DNA of 64,000 bases from Acidobacteriota bacterium (GCA_030650395.1 JAUSDY010000030.1:1-64000); one strand, 5' to 3'. Counted from the first letter of the stretch, positions 24,184 through 33,058 are shown. Notes: a model not told the origin generated them from the letters alone. Translations and numbers: made by a program.

Positions 24184-24771
24184 ATGACAGCGCGCCCCGA
24201 GGCTCAACCACCAGTCACGACTGTTGGCGCGTCCAGGACAGCCCGCCGTTGGCTTCTGTTTGTTCATCAGCTGCCCTCGACACCATCGAATCTGCGCGTC
24301 CGCACGTGGCGGCGGTTGCAACAGCTCGGCGCGCTCCCGATCAAACAGGCGGTCTATGCCCTTCCGGATACGCCCACTGCCCGCGAAGACTTCGAATGGC
24401 TGAAGACGGAGATCAAAGCAGCCGGAGGGGACGCGAGCGTGTTTGCCTCGGACAACGTCGATGCGTGGTCGGACGATGCGCTGGTGGAAGAGTTCAGACG
24501 GGCGCGGCAGGAGGCGTACGCCACGCTCGCGCGAGACATCGAGCGGGTACTCGGACGGCTCGGAGCCACACGGCGGCCCCGCGGAACGCGCGCGCCGGCG
24601 GTGCGACGCCTCGTCGAAGTGTTCAGGGCACGCTTGAGCGCGATCGAGCACGTCGATTGGCGGTGCTCCAACAGCTCGAGGAGAAAGCCTCTGACTCACC
24701 CAGGCCGGCCGAACGACCGCGGCCGGCAGGAAGCGCCGATGCGCAGAACTATGCGAATCGTCTGTGGGTGA
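24184..24771 (+). CDS. chrB: ChrB N-terminal part (chromate resistance), frameshifted
   Basis: The first 158 or so residues match the N-terminal domain of ChrB: WLLFVHQLPSTPSNLRVRTW, RRLQQLGALPIKQAVYALPD, and REDFEWLKTEIKAAGGDASV. After IEHVD (around 24657) the frame departs from the family; restoring one T in GATTGG gives HVDLAVLQQLEEKA, which joins the C-terminal part in the next frame. The stop at 24769-24771 overlaps a GTG (GTGA) that could restart the second half, so the halves may be made as two coupled polypeptides. ChrB regulates chromate resistance operons or aids chromate tolerance; no chrA is in the window. Confidence 0.75.
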   Translation: MTARPEAQPPVTTVGASRTARRWLLFVHQLPSTPSNLRVRTWRRLQQLGALPIKQAVYALPDTPTAREDFEWLKTEIKAAGGDASVFASDNVDAWSDDALVEEFRRARQEAYATLARDIERVLGRLGATRRPRGTRAPAVRRLVEVFRARLSAIEHVDWRCSNSSRRKPLTHPGRPNDRGRQEAPMRRTMRIVCG

Positions 24772-25262
24772 CGCGTCCGCGTCCCGGTGTCGACCGAATG
24801 GCGTCCGCATGGCTCATCAAGCGCTTTGTGGCCCCCCAGGCACGCTTCGCGTTCGTCGCGGACCGCGAATCAGCGCCACACGACGCCGTTTTGTTCGACA
24901 TGTTCGGCGTGGAGTTCAGCCACCAGGGTGAAGGGTGCACGTTTGAAACGATCTGTGCTGTCTTCGCGATTCAGGAGCCGGCCGTCGCCCGCATTGCCGC
25001 GATCGTGCATGACCTCGATCTGAAGGATGGACGCTTCGCGGCTCAGGAGGCCCCGACCGTCGGGACCGTGATCGAGGGCATGCAACTCTCGGTCTCGGAT
25101 GACGACATGCTGCTGGAACAGGGCATGGCGCTCTTCGAGTCCCTCTACCGCGCGTTCGAACAGTCTGCGCGGTCCGCTGGTCCCCGACCTGTGGCACAGT
25201 CGCGCACGCGTGCACCATCGCGAAGAGGGAAAGGCGGCACCCACCGGCGACGCACGGGATAA
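24768..25262 (+). CDS. chrB: ChrB C-terminal part (chromate resistance)
   Basis: This C-terminal ChrB domain begins at or before GTG 24768 with TRPRPGVDRMASAWLIKRF, the classic opening of the domain, and continues with FDMFGVEFSHQGEGCTFETI, AAIVHDLDLKDGRF and VGTVIEGMQLS. Homologous full-length proteins carry it fused to the N-terminal half (the preceding ORF), so this is either the second half of a frameshifted gene or a coupled separate cistron. ATG 24798 is an alternative start but would cut into the conserved motif. The last 35 residues are basic and poorly conserved. Confidence 0.75.
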   Translation: MTRPRPGVDRMASAWLIKRFVAPQARFAFVADRESAPHDAVLFDMFGVEFSHQGEGCTFETICAVFAIQEPAVARIAAIVHDLDLKDGRFAAQEAPTVGTVIEGMQLSVSDDDMLLEQGMALFESLYRAFEQSARSAGPRPVAQSRTRAPSRRGKGGTHRRRTG

Positions 25263-25416
25263 CCCGGTGAACGAGGTGCTGATGCCATCGTCGGGTTAAC
25301 GATGGCGGCGGTGTTTTGAGTCGCCTCTCGAAGCCGACCGGTGACGGACCTGCCGCAGGCAACGTGACGGCACATCGGCTATGGCCAACAGCGGCGGCTC
25401 GGAAAGGAGCAATCTT

Positions 25417-26076
25417 ATGCGAATGACGAACGTTCTCATCGTCTTTGTCGTCTTCGGCGCAACGATGCTCGTGCACGGCGCGACTCGAAAGGTCGATTTC
25501 TCTGACGACACGATCGGACAGCCGCCGAAGGGATTCGAGTTCGGCCACACTGCGAAGGCGGGTGCACCGGGCAAGTGGGTGATCCAGGCGGAAGGAACGA
25601 ACAAGTACTTAATACAGAGGGATCCCGACTCGACGCGCTCACGCTTCCCCGTCGCGGTACTCTCCGACGTGAGCGCAGCGGATCTCGATCTCTCAGTACG
25701 ATTCAAACCGGTGTCCGGCCGAGTTGATCAGGCGGCAGGTCTCGTGTGGCGCTACCGGGACCAGGATAACTACTACATCGTCCGCGCGAACGCGCTCGAG
25801 GACAACGTGGTGCTCTACAAGGTCGAGAACGGCAAGCGCATCGACCTCCCCCTGAAGGGCGAGGGCCGCACCTATGGGAAAAAGGCTGACGTGCCGGCCG
25901 GTCAGTGGAGCACATTGCGGGTCATCGCGACTGGGGCACTCTTCGAGGTCCATTCCAACGGGACAAAACTGTACGAGGTGGAGGACCGGACATTCACGCA
26001 GGCTGGCAAAGTGGGCGTGTGGACCAAGGCCGACTCTGTGACACAGTTCGACGACCTAACGGTCGTCACGAAGTGA
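25417..26076 (+). CDS. Exported LamG/DUF1080-like protein
   Basis: ATG 25417 is preferred to an upstream ATG at 25381 because AAGGAG precedes it by 7-8 bp and it gives a clean signal peptide (MRMTNVLIVFVVFGATMLVH). The mature domain of about 195 residues has the concanavalin-like jelly-roll pattern: LDLSVRFKPVSGRVDQAAGL, VWRYRDQDNYYIVRANALED, and WSTLRVIATGALFEVHSNG. Relatives include DUF1080 and 3-keto-glycoside-type domains that bind or cleave glycans, but no catalytic residue is obvious. It lies 2 bp before the ABC substrate-binding gene, within a co-directional chrB-ABC block. Confidence 0.75.
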   Translation: MRMTNVLIVFVVFGATMLVHGATRKVDFSDDTIGQPPKGFEFGHTAKAGAPGKWVIQAEGTNKYLIQRDPDSTRSRFPVAVLSDVSAADLDLSVRFKPVSGRVDQAAGLVWRYRDQDNYYIVRANALEDNVVLYKVENGKRIDLPLKGEGRTYGKKADVPAGQWSTLRVIATGALFEVHSNGTKLYEVEDRTFTQAGKVGVWTKADSVTQFDDLTVVTK

Positions 26077-26078
26077 CC

Positions 26079-27119
26079 ATGTCCTTCCTCAATCGGGCCG
26101 CCGCTCTTCGGATTCTTTCGATGCTCGCGGCGATCGGATTCGTCGCTTGTGGGTCGCCGGAGCAGTCGCGGACCGCCACTCGCACGGTCACCGTGTACGT
26201 CTCGACAGATCGCGTCTTCTCTGAGCCGGTGTTGCGGGAGTACGAACGGCGATCGGGCGTCAAGGTGAACGCCGTCTACGACACTGAAGAAACCAAGTCG
26301 ACGGGTCTCGCCAATCGGCTGCTGGCCGAAAAGGCTCGTCCACAGGCGGATGTGTTCTGGTCGAATGAACCGGTCCGCACGCTCGTACTGAAGTCGCGCG
26401 ACGTACTGGCGTCGTATCGCTCGCCGAGCGCCGAAGGGATCCCGGCCGCGCTCCTCGATCCTGACGGGTATTGGACTGGGTTCTCGGCGCGGATCCGCGT
26501 CATTGCCTACAACACGAAGACTGTCGGGGCGGAAGACGCGCCACAATCCATCTTCGATCTGGCCGAGCCCAAATGGAAAGGACAAGTCGCGATAGCCGAT
26601 CCCCGGTTCGGCTCGACGTCGTTCCACGTCGCGGCGCTCTACGCCCTGGCTGGTGACGACAAGATGGACGAGTTCTTTCGCCGATTGAAGGCGAACGGCG
26701 TCCGCATTGTTGAAGGCAATTCCGTGGTCCGTGATCTTGTCGCTCGAGGTGAGGTGAAAACGGGGCTGACCGACACAGACGACGTCAACGTCGCGATCGA
26801 GAACGGTCAACCGGTAGGAATGGTCCTCCCCGACAGGGAGGGACTGGGCGTGCCGGTGATGCCGAATATGGTGTCGTTGATTGCGGGCGCTCCGCACCCT
26901 GAGGAGGCGCGCAAGCTGATCGATTACCTGTTGTCTGCCGATGTCGAGCGACAGCTCGCCCAATCGGAAGCGGTTCAGATTCCGCTGCATGCCGGCGTGC
27001 CCGGTCCGAAGAACATTCCGGCGATCGAGACCTTCAAACCGATGACGCTTGACTATGCGAAAGCTGCCAGTCGAGTCGACGATGTCACGAAGCGACTCGC
27101 GACGATTCTGGGTCTGTAG
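26079..27119 (+). CDS. Iron(III)-type ABC transporter substrate-binding lipoprotein
   Basis: ATG 26079 begins MSFLNRAAALRILSMLAAIG, followed by FVACGS, giving a lipoprotein signal with the modified cysteine at residue 24. The mature protein is a class-II periplasmic binding protein of the FbpA/FutA/IdiA type: TVYVSTDRVFSEPVLREYER, RRSGVKVNAVYDTEETKSTG, PQADVFWSNEPVRT, and VEGNSVVRDLVARGEVKTGL. FbpA-like proteins bind Fe(III); the iron-binding tyrosine pair is not obvious here, so another substrate is possible. It is followed by the permease gene (42 bp) and the ATPase gene, forming a complete importer. Confidence 0.88.
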   Translation: MSFLNRAAALRILSMLAAIGFVACGSPEQSRTATRTVTVYVSTDRVFSEPVLREYERRSGVKVNAVYDTEETKSTGLANRLLAEKARPQADVFWSNEPVRTLVLKSRDVLASYRSPSAEGIPAALLDPDGYWTGFSARIRVIAYNTKTVGAEDAPQSIFDLAEPKWKGQVAIADPRFGSTSFHVAALYALAGDDKMDEFFRRLKANGVRIVEGNSVVRDLVARGEVKTGLTDTDDVNVAIENGQPVGMVLPDREGLGVPVMPNMVSLIAGAPHPEEARKLIDYLLSADVERQLAQSEAVQIPLHAGVPGPKNIPAIETFKPMTLDYAKAASRVDDVTKRLATILGL

Positions 27120-27161
27120 TTTCACGAGCCGGCCGTCCACCAGAGAGACGCGCAAACAGAT

Positions 27162-28733
27162 ATGTGGCGATGGCAGTCCAGTCGAACGGCGGTAGTAGGC
27201 GCGGCTATCGCGGTGTTTGTCGTGTGTTGCGTGCTCCCGGTCGGCTATCTGCTCACGGTGTCGCTGAGTAGCGTGGACGCGTTCTCGGCGTTGTTGCTGG
27301 ACGCGCGACAGCGCCAACTGCTCTACAACACGGCTCTTCTCGGCACCGGCACAGCGCTTCTCGCCACCGTGATCGGCGCCCCACTCGGTCTCGCGCTCGC
27401 TCGTATCGCACTGCCTCGGAAGGCTATTCTTCGGCTCGCGCTCGCAGCGCCAGTCCTGCTACCGCCGTACATCGTGGGGTTGGCCTGGACGTACCTCGGA
27501 AGCAGCCGCGGGTGGGTGGCGACCCTCGCGGGCCACGACCTGCTCTCGGCGTGGACCTACAGCCTGCCGGCGGCCATTGTTGTGCTGAGTGTGGTGTTCT
27601 ACCCACTGTCGATGCTCGCGACAGAGGTGGCGATGCGCCGCATTGACGGGCGCCTCGAAGAGGCCGCGCTCGTGGTCGCGCCGCCAGGCCGCGTGATGTC
27701 GCGCATCACCTTGCCGCTCGCGGCCCCCGGCGTGTTTGCCGCGGCCCTCGTCATTTTTGTGCTCGCCGTATCGGAGTTCGGTGTTCCGGGATTACTGCGG
27801 GTGCGCGTGTACACCACAGAAGTCTTTACCGCATTCGCAGCGCTCTACGACTTTACTCGAGCCATTCTCCTCGCTGTGCCGCTTCTGCTGCTGTGCCTCA
27901 TCGTCGCAGCCGTCGCCGCCGCGCTGCTCGGAGACCGTCTGGTGATCACGCGCCGGAGTGCCGGGACCCGTCCGGCTCTGTTCGACGAATGGCAACGACC
28001 AGCCACGCTGGGCGCACTCGTGGTGCTCACGGTAGCGCTCTTACTCCCGCTTGCGATCCTTGTAAGTGAAGCGATGGCGGCTCAATCGATATCCGCCGTA
28101 CTCGCAGGGTTCGGTAGCGCCATCGCGAACAGCCTCGTGCTGGCGGCGGCAGGTGCAACGGCCGTTGTCAGCGTCGCCGTGTGGCTCGGGTACGCCCGGG
28201 CGAGAACGGCCGGCCGAATGGGCCAAGGTGCAGACATCCTCTTCATCGTCCTGTTCGCGGTGCCGAGCACGATTGTCGGCGTGGGCCTGATTCTTCTGTG
28301 GAATCGGCCGGGGCCGTTCGGCGCGGTGTATGGAACGGACATCATGCTTCTTCTGGGGTATCTGGCGAGATTCGTTCCGGTGGCGGCGCTGGCACTCGCC
28401 GCCAGTGCCCGATACGTGCCGGTGTCGCACGAGGAGGCCGCCGCCGTCAGCGGCGCGGGATGGCTCCGCACCATGTGGGGGATTGTTCTTCCGCAGATGC
28501 GGCTCGGGCTGGCTGCGGCGTGGGTGGTCGCGTTCGTCCTGGCGTTCGGGGAGCTTGGCGTCAGCATTCTCGTCGCACCGCCGGGTGAAGCCACGCTGCC
28601 CATTCGCATCTACACGATCATCGCGAATACGCCTTCATCGCACGTCGCTGCGCTGGCGCTCTTGCAAACCGCCGTCATCTTCGTGCCTCTCGCGGCGCTC
28701 GGGGCGGCCATGTCACTCCGCGAGGCCAGGTGA
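27162..28733 (+). CDS. Iron(III)-type ABC transporter permease (two fused domains)
   Basis: This 523-residue integral membrane protein has about twelve TM helices in two BPD_transp_1 halves, as in FbpB/AfuB. Each half has an EAA-like loop for the ATPase: RIDGRLEEAALVVAPPGRVM in the first half and HEEAAAVSGAGWLRTMWGIV in the second. The N-terminus (WRWQSSRTAVVGAAIAVFVV) is a typical inner-membrane start. It forms the channel between the binding lipoprotein and the ATPase encoded on either side. The 3' end overlaps the ATPase start by 4 bp (GTGA). Confidence 0.9.
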   Translation: MWRWQSSRTAVVGAAIAVFVVCCVLPVGYLLTVSLSSVDAFSALLLDARQRQLLYNTALLGTGTALLATVIGAPLGLALARIALPRKAILRLALAAPVLLPPYIVGLAWTYLGSSRGWVATLAGHDLLSAWTYSLPAAIVVLSVVFYPLSMLATEVAMRRIDGRLEEAALVVAPPGRVMSRITLPLAAPGVFAAALVIFVLAVSEFGVPGLLRVRVYTTEVFTAFAALYDFTRAILLAVPLLLLCLIVAAVAAALLGDRLVITRRSAGTRPALFDEWQRPATLGALVVLTVALLLPLAILVSEAMAAQSISAVLAGFGSAIANSLVLAAAGATAVVSVAVWLGYARARTAGRMGQGADILFIVLFAVPSTIVGVGLILLWNRPGPFGAVYGTDIMLLLGYLARFVPVAALALAASARYVPVSHEEAAAVSGAGWLRTMWGIVLPQMRLGLAAAWVVAFVLAFGELGVSILVAPPGEATLPIRIYTIIANTPSSHVAALALLQTAVIFVPLAALGAAMSLREAR

Positions 28734-29428
28734 ATTCATCGCTGCTCTCCCTGACGAACGTCACGAAGCGATTCGTGTCACACGAGGCCGTGCACAGCGT
28801 GTCGTTGGACGTCGTCGCCGGCGACGCTATCGTGATCCTCGGACCCAGCGGCTGCGGCAAAACCACGCTACTGCGCTTGATCGCAGGACTTGAGATTCCG
28901 GACAGCGGCGAGATCTGGCTGGCCGGCGCGCAGGCAGCCGGGGCAGGTCGCAACATGATGCCGGCCCACGAGCGGGGAATCGGGTTTGTCTTTCAAGATT
29001 TGGCGCTCTGGCCGCACCTGACGATTCAGCGGAACCTGAACTTCGTCCTTGAGTCGGTGAAGATGCCTCGCGCAGACCGAGCGGCAAGAGCCTTGGAGGC
29101 CCTAAAGCTCGTTCGCATTGAGCAACTGTCCAGTCGGTATCCTCACCAGCTCTCGGGTGGCGAGCAGCAACGTGTGGCGCTCGCCCGAGCCCTGGTCGGT
29201 CAGCCGCGCGTATTGCTCCTCGACGAGCCCTTTTCAAGCCTAGACCCCGAGTTACGGGACGCCCTTCGTAGCGAGCTCGCTCGCTTGCAGCGCACGCTCC
29301 ATGTGACGACGGTATATGTCACCCACGACCAGGGGGACGCGGCGATTCTCGCGGATCGCGTCATTGAGATGCGCGCCGGGCGGATCGTGGCCGTCAACGA
29401 CACCAAAAGGAAGGAGCAAGGGGCGTGA
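28730..29428 (+). CDS. ABC transporter ATP-binding protein
   Basis: This 232-residue nucleotide-binding subunit starts at GTG 28730 inside the permease stop. Walker A is GPSGCGKTT, the Q-loop lies in GFVFQDLALWPHL, the signature is LSGGEQQRVALARAL, Walker B is VLLLDEPFSSLD, and the H-loop is VTHDQGDA. The C-terminal regulatory (TOBE-like) domain found in FbpC and PotA, usually another 100-120 residues, is absent, so this is the compact type. It powers import with the two upstream proteins. Confidence 0.93.
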   Translation: MNSSLLSLTNVTKRFVSHEAVHSVSLDVVAGDAIVILGPSGCGKTTLLRLIAGLEIPDSGEIWLAGAQAAGAGRNMMPAHERGIGFVFQDLALWPHLTIQRNLNFVLESVKMPRADRAARALEALKLVRIEQLSSRYPHQLSGGEQQRVALARALVGQPRVLLLDEPFSSLDPELRDALRSELARLQRTLHVTTVYVTHDQGDAAILADRVIEMRAGRIVAVNDTKRKEQGA

Positions 29429-29899
29429 GGGCCGTGGTCCTCCGCCCATGGTCTACCTACGACCGCGTTCCCTCGCCGCTCACGACATCGTCAGGATGCG
29501 CATACGCGAGTTCGACCGATCGGAAGAATTCACCTTCGAGGGGCGAGGCTTGCTCGACGAGCGCGAGGGCGTGCTTCTGCCATTGTCGCGGGAGCGTCAC
29601 ACCGGCTCGCCGACCTGCATGCGGCGGAATTCCCAGAGGAGATCTCGCGGTCGTCCCTCAATAATCCAATCTCGGGGGGCGTTCCCTGCGGACGCGTCGT
29701 TCGGAGAGATCAACCAACTCTGCCGCTGTTTAGGGTCGATGTATCTTTCAGCTTCACCGGCATTCCCATGCACCGCTCCTGTTGGTAGTATTTTTACTAC
29801 CCGATGGCGCTTTCGGCAACCGATTGGCGCTACGACCTCCCGCTTCGACCGAACGCGGGCGGCAGCCTACGGCTATCAGCCTTCGACAGTGCTGTGCGT
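29429..29899. other. Gene-poor stretch with a possible RES-domain relic and a hairpin
   Basis: No intact gene is seen. On the - strand between about 29455 and 29640 a frame reads ALVEQASPLEGEFFRSVELA, then YAHPDDVVSGEGTRS and a stop, which resembles the start of RES-domain (NAD+-degrading) toxins that would continue into a GGR motif; this is a weak match. At 29784-29801 GGTAGTA-TTTT-TACTACC forms a 7-bp hairpin that may end transcription from the ABC operon. Confidence 0.35.
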
Positions 29900-29952
29900 T
29901 TAGAACGAGAACTGAAGCCCAACACGCGCCGTCTGCCCGGAGTGACGCAGCT
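29900..29952 (-). pseudogene. C-terminal stub of an outer-membrane beta-barrel protein
   Basis: The - strand reads RELRHSGQTARVGLQFSF and stops at TAA (29900-29902). A final strand ending in phenylalanine with this alternation is the C-terminal signature of TonB-dependent and other outer-membrane barrels of this phylum. Only about 17 codons remain, cut off by the palindrome at 29953-29972. Confidence 0.4.
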
Positions 29953-29972
29953 CGCGGAACTAAAGTTCCGCG
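29953..29972. repeat. Palindromic repeat (CTTTAG-core family)
   Basis: CGCGGAACTAAAGTTCCGCG is the same sequence as 15968-15987 read on the other strand, followed by CTAC. Its core supplies the TAG stop of the radical SAM gene. Confidence 0.9.
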
Positions 29973-31387
29973 CTACGCACCGCAACCGGGGCCGGTTGGT
30001 CTTCGCGGCTCTTCGCGGACACTTTCGATAACACGCCCTCGAGCACTGGCGTCATTGTGCGCAGTTGCTTCGCGCGGATCACGACATCCCACAGGGGTTC
30101 GAACTTCTTCCAGCCTGCCGCGTAGAAAAAGTGCTTGGCCTGGTGCTTGAGCGAGCCATGCTCGAGCGAGGCCCGCGCGATCGAGGACCAGCGATAGAAC
30201 TCGCGATAGGCCCAGTCGTAGCCGGTCTTGAGCGCCTCGGGCGTCAGGCGCGCCGGTTGATAGACCACGTGCCTGGTGTCGTAGAGATCCCAATCGCGCG
30301 TCAGGATGCGGCCCTCCGCTTCAGTGCGCGCAAACAGCCGCGTCCCCGGATACGGCGTCTGGATGTGAAAGGTCGCCGTCGTAATCCCCCGCTCGACCGA
30401 CCAGTCCACCGTGCGCCGGAACACATCCTCGTCGTCATCGTCCATCCCGAAAACGAAGCTGCCGTTGATCATGATGCCGAGGCTGTGCAGCCGCTCGGTG
30501 ACCGCGGTGTAATCGCGGCCGAGATTCTGGCGCTTGTTACTTCGCACGAGGTTGCCGGGCGTGAGCGTCTCGAATCCAACGAACAGGCTTCGCAGGCCGG
30601 CCGCTGCAGCGCGCTCGATCAGATCACCGCGAAGAATTGAGTCCACCGTCGCGGCGCCCTGAAACAACCGTCCCATTCCGCGCATGCCCTCGAATAACGC
30701 CTCGCCGAAGCAGCGATCGCCGAGGAGATGATCGTCCAGAAAGTAGAGGTGCCGTCCCGGCAGCCGATCGATCTCAGACAGCGCGTCATCGACACGCTGG
30801 GTGTAGAAACCCTTCCCGCCCTGGAAGAACGCGTCCTTGTAGCAGAAGTCGCAGTGCTGCGGACAGCCGCGTGTGACGACAATCGAATTCGGCACGAGGT
30901 AGCGGCGCCGATCGATCAGGTCACGACGCACCGGCGGGATCCGGTCGAGCGTGCGGCCCTCGGTCGACCGATACAGGCGCTGCGCCCTGCCCTCCCGAAA
31001 CTCCGCCAAAAACTGCGGAAAGGTTTGCTCGCCCGGTCCGAGGAAGATTGCGTCGGCGTGGGGCGCAGCCTCGTCCGGCAGCGCCGTCACATGCAAGCCG
31101 CCAAGCGCGACGAACACGCCTTTTGCCCGGTAGTGGTCGGCGAGCAGGTAGGCCCGGCGCGCGTTGGTGATGTAGACCTGAATCACCACGAGATCCGGCA
31201 TATCGTCCGTCGTCAGCGGCATGACGTGCCCGTCGAGCAACACCGCATCGTCATCCGGCCGAAGGTACGCGGCGAGCGTGGCGAGGCCGAGCGGAGGAAA
31301 CAGCGAGTACTTGATCGGCCGCCAGTAGGGGCCGGTGGCCTCGGTCAAGGCCGGCAGGATGAACTTGACGCGCAACGGACGGCTCAT
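29960..31387 (-). CDS. B12-binding radical SAM protein
   Basis: This protein of about 475 residues starts at ATG 31387 (MSRPLRVKFILPAL); a GTG 18 bp upstream is possible. The N-terminal 140 residues are a cobalamin-binding Rossmann domain (PPLGLATLAAYLRPDDDAVL, DLVVIQVYITNARRAYLLAD, ALGGLHVTALP). The radical SAM domain has the cluster motif CPQHCDFC in VVTRGCPQHCDFCYKDAFF, followed by YFLDDHLLGDRCFGEALF and GLRSLFVGFETLTPGNL. The C-terminal part is of the DUF4070/hopanoid-type B12 radical SAM kind. It probably performs a methylation or C-C rearrangement on an unknown substrate. The last residues RSAEL and the stop are encoded by the palindromic repeat. Confidence 0.88.
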   Translation of the reverse strand: MSRPLRVKFILPALTEATGPYWRPIKYSLFPPLGLATLAAYLRPDDDAVLLDGHVMPLTTDDMPDLVVIQVYITNARRAYLLADHYRAKGVFVALGGLHVTALPDEAAPHADAIFLGPGEQTFPQFLAEFREGRAQRLYRSTEGRTLDRIPPVRRDLIDRRRYLVPNSIVVTRGCPQHCDFCYKDAFFQGGKGFYTQRVDDALSEIDRLPGRHLYFLDDHLLGDRCFGEALFEGMRGMGRLFQGAATVDSILRGDLIERAAAAGLRSLFVGFETLTPGNLVRSNKRQNLGRDYTAVTERLHSLGIMINGSFVFGMDDDDEDVFRRTVDWSVERGITTATFHIQTPYPGTRLFARTEAEGRILTRDWDLYDTRHVVYQPARLTPEALKTGYDWAYREFYRWSSIARASLEHGSLKHQAKHFFYAAGWKKFEPLWDVVIRAKQLRTMTPVLEGVLSKVSAKSREDQPAPVAVRSAEL

Positions 31388-31425
31388 CGAGCCGCCCGCT
31401 GCCACCGCTCTTTCACGGATTAACT

Positions 31426-32067
31426 TTATTTTACAAAGTTATTTGCTGTCAAGTCCGGCGTGATGAGCTCGCTGTCCTCCGTGCGCCGGTCGACCTCGCG
31501 TCCCAGCGCCTGTTCGGGGCTCATGTAGTTGACAGTCCCCAGAATCAGGCCGGGAACGGTGTCGACCCGCGTCTGGGTGTCTTTGGCGGCCTCCCTGTCG
31601 TCCAGCTTCGCGAGGCCGAAGTCGAGGACCTTGACGCGGCCCCGCCCGGTCATCAGGATATTGGCCGGTTTGAGATCGCGATGCACGATCCCGCGGGCAT
31701 GCGCTTCTTCGAGCGCGTCAAACGTTTGAATGGCGATCTCGATCACGTCGGCCGGCGCTGACGGTCCGCGCTGCACGCGCGCGCTCAGCGCTTCGCCTTC
31801 GACGTATTCCATCGCGATGAAATGGACGCCGTCGGCCTCGCCGGCCTCGAATATCTGCGCGATGTTCGGGTGGCTGATGGCAGACGCGAGCCTGGCTTCC
31901 TGCGCGAAGCGCGGTGCGCGATCGGAATCGGGTCCACCCGACGGCGTCAGGATCTTCAGCGCGACGCGCCGGCCGAGCGTCGTGTCCTCGGCGAGGAAGA
32001 CTTCGCCCATACCGCCGGCACCGAGCCGAGATTCGATTCGATACCGCCCAATCTGACTCGGTGTCAT
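31426..32067 (-). pseudogene. Eukaryotic-like Ser/Thr kinase, truncated
   Basis: The frame starts at ATG 32067 (MTPSQIGRYRIESRLGAGGM) and holds an intact N-lobe and catalytic loop: [20 protein letters not shown], the VALKI lysine, IVHRDLKPANIL, LDFGLAKL, and GLILGTVNYMSPEQALGREV. After EVDRR it runs into unrelated residues (TEDSELITPDLTANNFVK) and stops, so the rest of the C-lobe and any receptor or TolB part is lost. The product of 213 residues is unlikely to be a stable kinase. It is one of three kinase relics in the window. Confidence 0.75.
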
Positions 32068-32089
32068 GCCGCTCGGGGAAGGCGGTCGA

Positions 32090-32416
32090 TCACCTCGCGG
32101 CCAGCAGCCCGCGGGAGGCCGCCAGTTGCAGATCGCGGTTGACCTGCGCCAGATGCCGCAGCGTGTGGCCACTCGCCCACTCGCTCATCTGATACACCGA
32201 CACGACGTTCCATGGCAACTGCACGCACAAGGCGGCGCGCTTTTCGTCGAGTGACGCGATTGCCGGCTTCAGCCGTGCCGCCGACTCCCGTAACTGCGCC
32301 GCGGCCGCCGCGCGCCCAATTCCGGGAGGGGGAATGAGGATGCCCGGCGCCACGACCCCGCTGGGTGGGGCGTACATCGACCATCTCTCATCCGGGAAGT
32401 CGGACGTGCCTGCCAT
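32090..32416 (-). CDS. DinB-like protein, probably partial
   Basis: This 108-residue ORF starts at ATG 32416, though the frame is open further upstream. The C-terminal two-thirds resembles the last two helices of DinB-fold proteins: LKPAIASLDEKRAALCVQLP and SEWASGHTLRHLAQVNRDLQ, the last carrying the HxxxH-type metal ligands. The N-terminal part (DERWSMYAPPSGVVAPGILI) is proline-rich and unlike the family. It ends 22 bp before the kinase relic. It may be a truncated gene rather than a functional small protein. Confidence 0.45.
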   Translation of the reverse strand: MAGTSDFPDERWSMYAPPSGVVAPGILIPPPGIGRAAAAAQLRESAARLKPAIASLDEKRAALCVQLPWNVVSVYQMSEWASGHTLRHLAQVNRDLQLAASRGLLAAR

Positions 32417-32741
32417 GGCGGCGATGGGTCCGCCCCCCAGCAGGACGCCGACGAAGCCCTCCTGCCTCTCTTCGGAAGAGTATACCGGCGAAGTCTGGGT
32501 CGAACTGGTTTCGCAGTACCTACGGCTGAGTGTGACATCTGACTCTCACTTTCGGTTCAACGCCGAGCGGCTGACGAGACTCCGCAACCTGTTCTGTATT
32601 GAACAGCAGTTGGGCGACCGTCTTCCCCAGTCCTTCATCTGGGTGCAGGGTTCGGACGAGTACGAGGAGTAATTCTCGACTGTGCCATTGGGTACATCTT
32701 TGGCCTGCCGACGCTCGTAGGCTGGGATCTCTGGTGTAGCT
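32417..32741. other. No confident gene
   Basis: Open frames exist on both strands (32334-32672 on + and 32520-33062 on -) but none shows domain-like composition, a ribosome site or conserved motifs. The stretch lies between a DinB fragment and a coiled-coil ORF and is probably eroded DNA. Confidence 0.4.
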
Positions 32742-33047
32742 ATGAACAAATCTGTCGTCCGAACGCCACGCACGTCGGAAGCCGCCAAGGATGAGGCCGA
32801 GCAGCTGCGGCGGCTCGCCGAGACTGCACGTCAGGAGCGGGAACACCTGCGTGAGACCGCCGAGGCGGCGCGCGCCGCGACCGAAGAGGCACGTAGGGCC
32901 GCTGAAGACGCGCGTCAAGCCGTCGCCGAAGCAGTTCGCGCCACTACCGACAGCCTCGACGCGACGCTCGAACAGATGAAAAGCGTCGAAGAGATGCGGC
33001 GCACGCTGCGTGAGTTCAGGGATCTCAAGCTGCGCGGCCCGAACTGA
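32742..33047 (+). CDS. Small coiled-coil protein
   Basis: This 101-residue protein consists almost wholly of one long alanine/arginine/glutamate helix with heptad character: EAEQLRRLAETARQEREHLR, ETAEAARAATEEARRAAEDA, and RQAVAEAVRATTDSLDATLE. The imperfect 11- to 14-residue repeats (ETA.AAR.ATEEARRAAEDAR) suggest an elongated coiled coil. It has no signal peptide and no known domain. The Shine-Dalgarno is weak, so its expression is uncertain. It stands alone between eroded sequence and a palindromic repeat. Confidence 0.5.
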   Translation: MNKSVVRTPRTSEAAKDEAEQLRRLAETARQEREHLRETAEAARAATEEARRAAEDARQAVAEAVRATTDSLDATLEQMKSVEEMRRTLREFRDLKLRGPN

Positions 33048-33058
33048 TTTCTCGATCG

